Of a stretch of DNA of 26,864 nucleotides, positions 14,135 through 21,046 are shown in pieces. Under the pieces are notes generated by a model. The model saw only the letters and a program-made list of their open reading frames with translations, did no database searches and was not told the DNA's origin. This stretch comes from Ruminococcaceae bacterium AM07-15 (lineage in GTDB: Bacteria; Bacillota; Clostridia; Oscillospirales; Butyricicoccaceae): contig QUDE01000029.1 of NCBI GenBank assembly GCA_003477405.1, positions 1-26,864 on the forward strand, in the 5' to 3' direction. The position numbers and the translations under genes are program-made. Each line of letters begins with the position of its first letter. Positions within the stretch are counted from its first letter, which is position 1.

Positions 14135-15457
14135 ATGGATAAACGCACATGGAAAATACGGTGCGCGGCCTTTTGCAGCAGTCTGGCTTTTTGCGCTCTT
14201 CTGCCTGCCGCTTTCGCTCTTTTGGAAAAGGAAGACCCCGCTCCGGCGGTGACCACCTTCTCCAAAGTGGAGGACGCCGGAAAAACCGTCACCTTCTCCC
14301 AGGAGGACTTCACCACCCGCCTGACAGGGGAAGACACCCTGGAGGGCATCGTGGTTTCGGCTTTGCCCGACACCGCCGCAGGCACCCTGCTCCTGGGCGG
14401 CCAGCCCCTTTCCCAGGGGGAAAGCGTCTCCCTGGAGGGACTTTCTACCCTCTCTTTTGAGCCAGCGGGAGAAAGCGACACCCAGGCCAGCTTCTCTTTT
14501 CTGCCGGTGTTTGCAGGCTATGGAGCCGGAGAAGAAAGCGTGCAGGTCAATATCAACCTGAGCGACACCCCCAACAGCGCCCCCATCGCCACTTCCCTTT
14601 CCTTTGAGACCTATGTGGACCTGCCCCTCACCGGACAGCTGGAGGCCAGCGATGCCGAAGGAGATGCTCTGTCCTTTGCCATCATGGAAAAACCCCAGAA
14701 AGGCACCGCGGAAGTGACCGAAAGCGGCGCATTCCGCTACACCCCCAAAGAGGGCAAAAGTTACGAAGAATCCTTCACTTATTATGTCACCGATGCCCAG
14801 GGAAACTCCTCCAACCCGGCCCAGGTGAAGGTAACCGTGAAAAAACAGGAGGAAAAAGAGACCATCCGCTACGCCGACCTGGAAGATGACCCGGCCCATT
14901 ACGCCGCCATCAAGCTCACCGAAGCAGGGGTGTTTTCCGGGGAGCAGATCGGGACGGATTATTTCCTGGACCCGGAGGAAACGGTGACCAGGGCCCAGTT
15001 CATCGCCATGACCATGGCGGCCAGCGACATTCCCCTGCCCTCCATGGCGGTGCCCAGCGGTCTGGCCGATGATGCCCAGACCCCGGATTGGGCCAAAGCC
15101 TCTTCAGCGGCGGCCCTGGCATCCGGCGTGGTGGAAGGCAGCCCCGACGGCAGCGGCAGTAAGGTGCTGCGTCCCAACGAACCCATCACCCGGGCCGAAG
15201 CGGTGGCCATTCTGGACCGGGCCCTGGATGTGCCCGCCGGGGTGAATTTGCCCATGGATCTGAAAGACGCCGCCCAGGTGCCCCAGTGGGCTGCTCAGGC
15301 GGTGCAGGATGCCTTGCAGGCCGGTATTTTGCAGACCACCGACGGGAATGTGCGCCCCAATGACAACCTGAAGCGTTCGGAAGCGGTGCAGATGGTCTAC
15401 AAGGCCATGGATCTTGGTGACGAGGAAGAAAAGAGCTTCTGGGACTTCCTCAGGTAA
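14135..15457 (+). CDS. Secreted SLH protein with cadherin-like domain
   Basis: The 440-residue protein has a signal peptide with a Cys-containing hydrophobic core (about 8-29). An unrecognised beta-rich region follows (about 36-142), then a cadherin/tandem-Ig-like domain (about 148-236; EASDAEGDALSF, GAFRYTPKEG and TYYVTDAQGN are its signature strands and calcium-type acidic motifs). Three SLH segments come last (about 244-298, 308-366 and 374-428; ITRAEAVAILDRAL is typical). It is likely an S-layer-associated or wall-bound structural or adhesive protein. ATG 14135 was chosen because GGAGG lies nine bases upstream; the reading frame is open further 5' but overlaps guaA without a site. It is divergent from guaA and ended by the terminator at 15649. 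Confidence 0.88.
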   Translation: MDKRTWKIRCAAFCSSLAFCALLPAAFALLEKEDPAPAVTTFSKVEDAGKTVTFSQEDFTTRLTGEDTLEGIVVSALPDTAAGTLLLGGQPLSQGESVSLEGLSTLSFEPAGESDTQASFSFLPVFAGYGAGEESVQVNINLSDTPNSAPIATSLSFETYVDLPLTGQLEASDAEGDALSFAIMEKPQKGTAEVTESGAFRYTPKEGKSYEESFTYYVTDAQGNSSNPAQVKVTVKKQEEKETIRYADLEDDPAHYAAIKLTEAGVFSGEQIGTDYFLDPEETVTRAQFIAMTMAASDIPLPSMAVPSGLADDAQTPDWAKASSAAALASGVVEGSPDGSGSKVLRPNEPITRAEAVAILDRALDVPAGVNLPMDLKDAAQVPQWAAQAVQDALQAGILQTTDGNVRPNDNLKRSEAVQMVYKAMDLGDEEEKSFWDFLR

Positions 15458-15479
15458 TCCGGTAGCGGTGAAGGAACCC

Positions 15480-15645
15480 AAGCGGTGCTCCCGCACCTAG
15501 TCGCACAACCTGACTAACTGATGCACCCAACTTCACAATCCCCCCTGACCGCCTGAGGCGGTCTGTCCCCCCTTTGCACAAGGGGGGCTGCGGCGAGCCG
15601 CCGCTGCCAAGCGGTGCTGTCGCACCCGGCAACAGAACCTGACCA
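15480..15645. repeat. Modular intergenic repeat sequence
   Basis: The gap holds AAGCGGTGCTCCCGCACC (15480-15497) and a variant at 15609-15627. Between them is a hairpin-like CCCCCCTTTGCACAAGGGGGG (around 15567-15587), and GGCAACAGAA lies near 15628. The same modules recur around 18741-19070 and 20737-20900, so this belongs to a dispersed repeat family. No gene is present. Confidence 0.6.
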
Positions 15646-15648
15646 AAC

Positions 15649-15677
15649 AAAAAACTCCCCCATTGGGGGAGTTTTTT
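15649..15677. terminator. Strong bidirectional terminator between the SLH gene and rqcH
   Basis: A perfect 13-bp inverted repeat (15649-15661 and 15665-15677) with a 3-base loop has a C5/G5 core and A6/T6 ends. It can end the plus-strand SLH gene and any minus-strand transcript leaving rqcH. Confidence 0.92.
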
Positions 15678-15792
15678 GTGATTTGCTGGTTTCTCTCTTT
15701 GCTCTGGAGAAAACAACCGACCCAAAAATAATACCTGGCCTTTTCTGTGGCATCTGGAACCGGTGGGGCCCCGCCTGGGGCGCGAAAAAGGT

Positions 15793-15960
15793 CGGGGAAA
15801 AACCTAGTTTTTCCCCGAGCGCCAGCGGCGGCGTGGGCTGACGGCATGATGGTTATTTCGGCTTTACGCCGAAATAACACGCCGCGGGCGGCCCAGGAGG
15901 GGCCCGACGGCTTTCGCCGCCGGGAGGAAGCCTGGGGCAACACCCGCCGCAGCGGGTGTT
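15793..15960. repeat. Three consecutive perfect hairpins downstream of rqcH
   Basis: In a gene-free stretch three inverted repeats follow one another: 15793-15803/15807-15817 (11 bp, CGGGGAAAAAC type), 15852-15862/15868-15878 (11 bp, GTTATTTCGGC type) and 15939-15947/15952-15960 (9 bp, AACACCCGC type). None has a long U-run, so they look less like terminators than like processing or stability hairpins or repeat remnants. Confidence 0.6.
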
Positions 15961-15969
15961 CTGGCGCTT

Positions 15970-17673
15970 TTAGTCTTCCAGCGGGCGGACGAACAGGGTC
16001 TTATAATCGGTGTAGATCACCATGCCCGGCTTGGCCCCGGCAGGCTTTTTCACATGGCGGGCCAGGGCGTAATCAATGGGGGCCAGGCTTTGCTTGGCCA
16101 GTTTGGAATGTCCCGCGGCGATCCGGGCGGCATATTCCAGATCCTCCCCCGTGGGGGTCTGGCCCTGGGTGAAGAGGATCACATGGGAGCCAGGGGCCTT
16201 CTGGGAATGGAACCACAGGTCGTTTTTCCCGGCGGTGCGCAGGGTGAGCTGATCGTTTTCCCGGTTGTTCCGGCCGCAAAGGATGCGCAGGCCCGAAGGC
16301 GAGGTGTATTCTCTCGGCTGAAAAGCGGCGGGCTTTTTCTTTTTGGGGTGCTTCTCCTTGGAACGGAGATAGCCGCTTTCCAGCAGCTCTTCCCGGATGG
16401 CGTTCACCTCTTTGATGTCCCGGGCCTGCTGCAAGGCCAACTGGACGCTTTGCACATACTCCAGCTCCTGCTCCCCCTGGACGATCTGCTCCTCCAGGGC
16501 CTGCTGGGCGTTTTTCATCCGGGTGTATTCCTTAAATAAGGCCTGGGCGTTCTGCTGCGGGGTCTTGTCCCCGTCCAGTTCCAGCTCCACCTGGGGCAGA
16601 TCGGGGGAAAAATAGTCGGTGACGGTGACTTTCTCCGCCCCCTGGGGGATCATATGGATGTTGGCCATGATCAGATCGGCCCGGCGTTTCAGATCCTCCC
16701 GCTTCTCAGCCCGGAGCAGGTCATTCTGCTGGTTGGCCAGCTTGCGCACAAGGCGGCTTTCCTGGTTTGCCATCAGCTTTTCCAGGGCCGAGGACACCGA
16801 TTTCCGCCGCTCTTCCGCAGCCCGCGCCCCATAAAACCTTTCGATCATCTGGGAAAAGCCCTCCTGGGGCAGGTTCTGGGTGTCCTCGCCCAGATGGCTC
16901 ATGGGCATGAAGGAAAAGTCCACATATTCCTCTCCCCGGCGCAGCAGGGTGGGCTGGTAGTCCCCTTCCTGCACCCGGCGGGAAAGGTCCATAATCTCTG
17001 CGGCCAGGGCTTCTTCCCTGCCCCCGCCCCGGTGCCAAAGCTCCCGGGCAATAAGGGGAGACACCAGATCCAGTTCCCCGGTGAGGGCTTTGGCCCCCTC
17101 TTCCTGGGAAAGGGCTTTTTTTGCCAGGGCCCGGGCTTCCTCCTCTGTCAGGGCCAGCAGGCTGCGGCGCACAGGCCGGGGAGGCATCTGGTAGCGCAGC
17201 CCGGGCAGGATGGGCCGCTGGGGGGACATTTCGCTGTCCACCTTCTTCAGGCAGCCCAGAATGGTGCCGTCTCCCGAAAGCAGAATCAGGTTGTTCCGCC
17301 GGCCTGTCAGCTCCACCACCAGGGATTTTTCCGACAGCTCTCCGAAATCGTCATAGGCGGAAAACCGGAACCACAACATCCGCTCATGCTCCGGCTGGCT
17401 CACTTCTAAAAGCCGGGCGGCGGTGAGGTGTTTGCGCAGCAGCATGCAGAACATGGGGGGCGCATCGGGGTTTTCGGTCTTTTCCCCGGTGAGATACACC
17501 CGGCCCCCGGCGCCGGAGCAGGAAATCACCAGTTTCCAGGCCCCCCGATGGCTGCGCAGGGACAAAATGACCTCCTCCCTGCGGGGCATGAAGATCTTAT
17601 CCACCCGGCTGTCCGAAAGCTCCTGCTGTAGCTGGCGGCACAGGCCGTCGATGGTGATGGCGTCCATGGACAT
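15970..17673 (-). CDS. rqcH: RqcH, NFACT-family ribosome quality-control protein
   Basis: The 567-residue protein belongs to the NFACT/Rqc2 family, once called fibronectin-binding proteins. RqcH binds stalled large ribosomal subunits and recruits tRNA-Ala to add alanine tails to the blocked peptide, marking it for degradation. The NFACT-N domain (about 1-180) starts with DAITIDGLCRQLQQELSDSRVDKI. Helix-hairpin-helix and long coiled-coil segments (about 270-430) follow. The NFACT-R domain (about 445-545) has GRNNRENDQLTLRTAGKNDLWFH. The length is usual. The start at 17673 has GGAAGGA upstream; an ATG two codons later is possible. It lies 38 bases after trmK on the same strand and may be cotranscribed with it. 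Confidence 0.95.
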   Translation of the reverse strand: MSMDAITIDGLCRQLQQELSDSRVDKIFMPRREEVILSLRSHRGAWKLVISCSGAGGRVYLTGEKTENPDAPPMFCMLLRKHLTAARLLEVSQPEHERMLWFRFSAYDDFGELSEKSLVVELTGRRNNLILLSGDGTILGCLKKVDSEMSPQRPILPGLRYQMPPRPVRRSLLALTEEEARALAKKALSQEEGAKALTGELDLVSPLIARELWHRGGGREEALAAEIMDLSRRVQEGDYQPTLLRRGEEYVDFSFMPMSHLGEDTQNLPQEGFSQMIERFYGARAAEERRKSVSSALEKLMANQESRLVRKLANQQNDLLRAEKREDLKRRADLIMANIHMIPQGAEKVTVTDYFSPDLPQVELELDGDKTPQQNAQALFKEYTRMKNAQQALEEQIVQGEQELEYVQSVQLALQQARDIKEVNAIREELLESGYLRSKEKHPKKKKPAAFQPREYTSPSGLRILCGRNNRENDQLTLRTAGKNDLWFHSQKAPGSHVILFTQGQTPTGEDLEYAARIAAGHSKLAKQSLAPIDYALARHVKKPAGAKPGMVIYTDYKTLFVRPLED

Positions 17674-17711
17674 ATTCTTCTCATCCTTCCCGAAAAGATC
17701 AAATCAAAGGC

Positions 17712-18371
17712 TCAAAGGTTTTGGAGCAGCCGGAAAATGCGCTGCTCCGGCGTGTCCGAAAGCCCGGCCTGCTCCTGGCCCCGGGCGCTGGCGCCGTACT
17801 TCGTCAGCAGCTTTTCCTTGTAAAGAGGCCACAGCGGGTCCTGCAAAAGGGCCGTTCCGAATAAATATGCATACTCCCGGGCACCACTTTCATCGGCGCC
17901 TTTTTGAATATTCATGGCTGTATAAACTTTGCGCCCTTCCTGGATGACCCGCTCTTTTTTGACATTGTAGCCGTTCTCCGTCAGCCACTGGCGCAGCTTG
18001 GGGATGTTGGTCATGGGCTGCAAAATTACCTGTCCCCCGTTGTCCCCGGCCCAGGGGGCCCGGGAGAGAATGAGGGTCATTTCCTCCCCGCCCATACCGG
18101 CGATGATCACCGTATCGCCGTCCCCGGGGCCGAAGGCATCCAGGCCGTCGGAGAGCACCGGGGTGATCCTGCTTTCAAGCCCCAGCTCTGCTATGGTGCG
18201 CCGGGCATTTTCCAGAGGCCCCGGGCGGATGTCCGAGGCAAAGGCGTGCTCCACGCCGTATTCCGTCACCAGCAAAGCGCACAAAAAGGCATGGTCGCAC
18301 CCCACATCGATCACCCGCCGGGCGCCCTGGCACAAATCGGCCAACGCCTCCATTCGCTTGGAAAACACCAT
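17712..18371 (-). CDS. trmK: tRNA (adenine-22-N1)-methyltransferase TrmK
   Basis: This 219-residue class-I SAM methyltransferase matches the TrmK family, which methylates N1 of A22 in tRNA. SAM-binding motif I is VIDVGCDHAFL (about 20-30), the acidic end of strand 2 is ASDIRPGPLENA, and the family motif VIIAGMGGEEM and the ILQPMTN segment are present. The length is typical. The ATG at 18371 follows a GGGAG-type site. The gene is upstream of rqcH; in many Firmicutes trmK instead neighbours rpoD and a Nif3-like gene, so this pairing with a translation quality-control gene differs from that arrangement. Confidence 0.9.
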   Translation of the reverse strand: MVFSKRMEALADLCQGARRVIDVGCDHAFLCALLVTEYGVEHAFASDIRPGPLENARRTIAELGLESRITPVLSDGLDAFGPGDGDTVIIAGMGGEEMTLILSRAPWAGDNGGQVILQPMTNIPKLRQWLTENGYNVKKERVIQEGRKVYTAMNIQKGADESGAREYAYLFGTALLQDPLWPLYKEKLLTKYGASARGQEQAGLSDTPEQRIFRLLQNL

Positions 18372-18402
18372 GGCCCTTTCTCCCCTTTCTCAAACGCAAA
18401 GC

Positions 18403-18437
18403 AAAAGAAAACGGCAGGCCTTTGTCCCGACCTGCCG
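18403..18437 (-). terminator. Terminator of the DUF1858-type gene
   Basis: On the minus strand CGGCAGG/CCTGCCG (7 bp, complements of 18431-18437 and 18412-18418) is followed by TTTTCTTTT. It lies 15 bases after the stop codon, upstream of trmK. Confidence 0.85.
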
Positions 18438-18452
18438 CCTTTGTCCGTTTTC

Positions 18453-18653
18453 TTATTTGGACTGGAAATACTCGTTCAGCTTGCTCACCAGCTCGTCCTC
18501 GTTGGTGCCGTGCACCACGCAGGCCTCGGCGATGGATTCGCCGCTGGAAGAGGGGCAGCCCACACAGTGCATGCCGATCTCGAAGAAGAAACGGGCGGCG
18601 CCCATGTCCTCGGCCAGCACCTCACCGATGGTGGTATCTCTTGTTACGACCAT
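18453..18653 (-). CDS. DUF1858 redox-disulfide domain protein
   Basis: This 66-residue protein matches the small family named hybrid-cluster protein-associated redox disulfide domain (DUF1858). It has TTIGEVLAED, then GMHCVGCPSSSGESIAEAC with a CxxC pair (Cys30 and Cys33) and Cys45. Members are proposed to carry a redox-active disulfide or bind metal near nitrogen-oxide or iron-sulfur proteins in anaerobes; the actual substrate is unknown. The gene is monocistronic, with a near-consensus promoter at 18694-18722, a strong GGGAGG ribosome-binding site and its own terminator, so it is probably well expressed. No hybrid-cluster protein gene is in the window. Confidence 0.9.
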   Translation of the reverse strand: MVVTRDTTIGEVLAEDMGAARFFFEIGMHCVGCPSSSGESIAEACVVHGTNEDELVSKLNEYFQSK

Positions 18654-18693
18654 TGTTTACACCTCCCATCCCACTGACATGGAATCTTTTCTT

Positions 18694-18722
18694 ATTATAC
18701 ACGAATCTTCTCCCCATTTCAA
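18694..18722 (-). promoter_or_regulatory. Promoter of the DUF1858-type gene
   Basis: On the minus strand TTGAAA (18717-18722) and a perfect TATAAT (18694-18699) are 17 bases apart, about 40 bases before the start codon. Confidence 0.8.
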
Positions 18723-18740
18723 CCCCAGTGCCTGGGGTGT

Positions 18741-19070
18741 CATATTGCGCTGCCGCGCTGGGCAACAGCAATGAAGCCGATGGAATACTCCGGTGCGGGA
18801 GCACCGCTTGGCCGTCCGGCCACCGGACCAGCGTGACGCTGCACCTCAATCCCTCAGTCGGCGCTGGCCGACAGCTCCCTTTGCACAAGGGAGCCTTCTT
18901 TGCCGGATTGCACCCAACCAGCCTGAGAAAAGATAGGAACGCCAGCGGAAAAATTCCGCTGGCGTTGATTGTTTGATCTAAACAGAAGCAGCCTTGGCTC
19001 TGTTGCCTGGCGCGGCAGCGCAGGAACGAGTGCAGCGTCACGCTGCCGCAGTATGGGAGTGGCGGCTCGC
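18741..19070. repeat. Composite intergenic repeat with inverted ends
   Basis: There is no gene here. A module at 18741-18778 (TGCGCTGCCGCGCTGGGCAA) reappears inverted at 19000-19022. GCGTGACGCTGCAC at 18831-18844 reappears inverted at 19030-19043. An inverted copy of the AAGCGGTGCTCCCGCACC module is at 18792-18809, and a palindrome-like CTCCCTTTGCACAAGGGAG is at 18875-18893. The same modules occur at 15480-15645 and 20737-20900, so this is a member of a dispersed family, perhaps two copies facing each other. Confidence 0.6.
18938..18966. terminator. 13-bp hairpin between repeat modules, possible terminator of the zinc-ribbon gene
   Basis: AACGCCAGCGGAA (18938-18950) pairs perfectly with 18954-18966 around AAA. 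U-tracts are short on both sides (TTGATTG on the plus strand, TATCTTTTC on the minus strand), so termination may be partial. Confidence 0.55.
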
Positions 19071-19073
19071 CAC

Positions 19074-19358
19074 CTAGGCCTGCTGCTCCTCCTTCATCTT
19101 GGCGAAGCATTCGCTGCAATAAACGGGTCTGTCGCTCTTGGGCTCGAAGGGCACTCTGGCCTCCTTGCCGCAAGCGGCGCAAGTGGCAGTGAAATACTCT
19201 CTGGGGCCACGGGCGGCAGCCTTTCTGGCGTCGCGGCAGGCCTTGCAGCGCTGGGGCTCGTTCTGGAAGCCACGCTCGGCGTAGAATTCCTGCTCACCGG
19301 CGGTGAAAACGAATTCATTGCCGCATTCTTTGCAAACGAGTGTTTTGTCCTGGAACAT
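19074..19358 (-). CDS. Zinc-ribbon protein with four CxxC motifs
   Basis: The 94-residue protein has four CxxC pairs: Cys9/12, 38/41, 60/63 and 81/84. The first half (DKTLVCKECGNEFVFTAGEQ, EFYAERGF) is the 'probable zinc-ribbon' (zf-trcl) domain found in small Firmicutes proteins. The second half forms another ribbon. It is probably a cytoplasmic zinc-binding protein that binds nucleic acid or protein; no activity is established. ATG 19358 is preceded by AGAGAGG. It lies 64 bases downstream of the SigH-like gene on the same strand and may share its transcript. Confidence 0.88.
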   Translation of the reverse strand: MFQDKTLVCKECGNEFVFTAGEQEFYAERGFQNEPQRCKACRDARKAAARGPREYFTATCAACGKEARVPFEPKSDRPVYCSECFAKMKEEQQA

Positions 19359-19422
19359 GATGCGTTACCTCTCTTTTTTCTCCCATTCGGATGGGATTGG
19401 ATGATTTTATTGCGAACAGGAG

Positions 19423-20001
19423 TCAATCCTGCTGTCGCCCTTGTTGCAGGTATTTGGCCAGCTTGCGCCGGATACGGCCGATGGCGTTTTCCACCGCCTT
19501 GGGCGTGCGATGGAGCGCTTCGGCAATTTCCGAAGAAGTGTAGCCTTCCAGATAGGATCGCAGCACAGCCGTTTCAAAGGCAGACAACAGCCCGGATAAC
19601 GCTTTCTGGATCTCCCATGCCGACTCTTTTGCCAGAAACTGTGCTTCCGGGTCCTGGGAGGCCGAACCGTGAGGCAAACCCTCCCCATCCCCTTCCGCCT
19701 GCTCCACATACTCGATGTGAAGATGGCCGTCCTTCCGCTTGCTGCGGCGGAGGGCATCATAGACCTGGCGGCGGATGCACAAAGCGGCGAAGGCTTCAAA
19801 ATTCTGAGAGCGGGCGGGATCATATTCCCGGATAGCCTTGAGTAGACCGATCATTCCTTCCTGCACCAAATCGTCATAATCGCCGCCGGTGAGGAAATAG
19901 GGCCGCACACAGGACTGCACCAGACGGGCATACCGCCGGGCCAGCTCCTCTTCTTCCCCCTGGGAGAGAGCTTTGTGAAAAAACTGGTTTTCCTGTGGCA
20001 T
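19423..20001 (-). CDS. sigH: SigH-like sigma-70 family factor
   Basis: The 192-residue sigma factor has region 2 (about 22-85: LVQSCVRPYFLTGGDYDDLVQEGMIGLL..., then FEAFAALCIRRQVYDALRR) and region 4 (about 128-185: LSAFETAVLRSYLEGYTSSEIAEALHRTPKAVENAI). The DDLVQEGMIGLLKAIREYDP signature and absence of region 1.1 fit SigH/Spo0H, which directs early-sporulation, competence or stationary-phase genes in Firmicutes. It is somewhat shorter than Bacillus SigH, and an alternative sigma of the same group cannot be excluded. A near-consensus sigma-A promoter lies 42-71 bases upstream. The ribosome-binding site (GAGGG) is modest. Confidence 0.75.
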   Translation of the reverse strand: MPQENQFFHKALSQGEEEELARRYARLVQSCVRPYFLTGGDYDDLVQEGMIGLLKAIREYDPARSQNFEAFAALCIRRQVYDALRRSKRKDGHLHIEYVEQAEGDGEGLPHGSASQDPEAQFLAKESAWEIQKALSGLLSAFETAVLRSYLEGYTSSEIAEALHRTPKAVENAIGRIRRKLAKYLQQGRQQD

Positions 20002-20042
20002 AAAAGGGGCCCTCGCTGTGCAAAAGTGTCTAACACGATGCC

Positions 20043-20072
20043 AGTATACTCCACCTTTTCGGCCTTTGTCAA
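20043..20072 (-). promoter_or_regulatory. Promoter of the SigH-like gene
   Basis: On the minus strand a perfect TTGACA (20067-20072) and TATACT (20043-20048) are 18 bases apart. This is a strong vegetative-type promoter. Confidence 0.75.
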
Positions 20073-20107
20073 GAAGAATTATCCAAATCTTCCCGGGAGG
20101 GTTTCCC

Positions 20108-20566
20108 CTATTTCAATATTTCCTCCGGGTCCACCGAATATTCGTTTTTCACCGTGGAAAGGATGACGATGGTTTTGGTCATCTTCACGCCACTCACGCT
20201 TTTGATCTGGTTGAGCACCCGCTCCAGGGTCTGGGTGGAGTTGGTGACCACTTTGAGCATAAAGTCAAAATCCCCGGTGATGTAATGGCACTCCAGGATC
20301 TCCTTGTTGTCCTTGACGAAATTGGTGAAACATTCGATATACTTGGGGTGCTCCAGGCTGATGGAAATGAAGCTGGTCACATCTTTCCCGGCCTTGACCT
20401 GATCGATGATGGTGGTGTGCTGCCGGATCATCCCCGAGTTTTCCAGCTTGCGAATGCGCTCGATGACGGCGGACACCGACATGCTCACCTTCTCGCTGAT
20501 CACCGAGGCGTTTTCTCTGGCGTTGTTTTTCAGGCAGCGCAGTATTTTGACATCGATCTCATCCAT
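20108..20566 (-). CDS. Lrp/AsnC-family transcriptional regulator
   Basis: The 152-residue protein has the N-terminal winged helix of the Lrp/AsnC family (about 1-60: DEIDVKILRCLKNNARENAS, SVSAVIERIRKLENSGMI) and the C-terminal RAM ligand-binding domain (about 66-148: TSFISISLEHP, CHYITGDFDFMLKVVT). These proteins form dimers to octamers, sense amino acids and often repress their own promoter. ATG 20566 has GGAGGA upstream. The gene stands alone, downstream of a promoter with a perfect TATAAT and direct repeats that could be its own operator. The effector and other targets cannot be told from the sequence. Confidence 0.93.
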   Translation of the reverse strand: MDEIDVKILRCLKNNARENASVISEKVSMSVSAVIERIRKLENSGMIRQHTTIIDQVKAGKDVTSFISISLEHPKYIECFTNFVKDNKEILECHYITGDFDFMLKVVTNSTQTLERVLNQIKSVSGVKMTKTIVILSTVKNEYSVDPEEILK

Positions 20567-20608
20567 GAACTGATTCCTCCTCCCGGAAGGCTCCGGGCCG
20601 TCCGGTCA

Positions 20609-20664
20609 ATAGTGTTGTCGATAGTGTTACAGAAATATTATACGGAATTTTGCCTGTGATGCAA
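20609..20664 (-). promoter_or_regulatory. Promoter of the Lrp-type gene with a direct-repeat operator candidate
   Basis: On the minus strand TTGCAT (20659-20664) and TATAAT (20637-20642) are 16 bases apart. Just downstream, ATAGTGTT occurs twice on the plus strand (20609-20616 and 20621-20628) with a 12-base period, close to one helical turn. This suits autoregulation by a multimeric Lrp-type protein. Confidence 0.6.
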
Positions 20665-20736
20665 GATTTATTTCCCGCCTTTCTCTATTTTTTTCGGAAA
20701 ATCCCCCTCACCCATGAAAATTTTTGCGGCAGCGGC

Positions 20737-20920
20737 GGCGTGGCGCCGCTTCCATACTGCGGCGGAGTGCCTCCGCAGGCAAGCGGTGCTCCCGCACCCT
20801 ATTACACAACCAGGCCAAACAAAAAAGGCTCCCCGACGGGGCGGCGTGGCGCCGCACCCATACTGCGCTGCCGCGCTAAGCAACAGAACGAAGCCAAACA
20901 AAAAAGGCTCCCCGACGGGG
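20737..20920. repeat. Tandem copies of a modular intergenic repeat, including a partial duplicate of the glmS terminator
   Basis: The unit beginning CGGCGTGGCGCCGC and continuing CCATACTGCG occurs twice (near 20737 and 20842). Each copy ends in CCAAACAAAAAAGGCTCCCC followed by GACGGGG (near 20814-20840 and 20894-20920). Only the second copy completes the terminator stem. AAGCGGTGCTCCCGCACC is at 20780-20797. These modules are shared with the gaps at 15480 and 18741. No gene is present in the roughly 350-base gap before glmS. Confidence 0.65.
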
Positions 20921-20929
20921 AGCCTTTTT
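20901..20929. terminator. Terminator downstream of glmS
   Basis: AAAAAGGCTCCCC (20901-20913) pairs perfectly with GGGGAGCCTTTTT (20917-20929) around a 3-base loop. A/T tracts on both sides make it bidirectional. It ends the glmM-glmS transcript. Confidence 0.92.
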
Positions 20930-21046
20930 GATTCACTTGGCCAGGACTGCAAAACAGCCCCTTCCAGTGGCGGCCTGCCGCCACTGGAGCAACAAAGCCT
21001 CCAGCGCATAAAGCCTGGGAGAGTTTTGGGTGCGGAGGCACTCCGC

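Noticed and set aside
13991..14899. Minus-strand open frame opposite the SLH/cadherin-like gene
   Set aside because: The plus-strand gene has a signal peptide, recognisable domains and a good start, so the antisense frame is a shadow.
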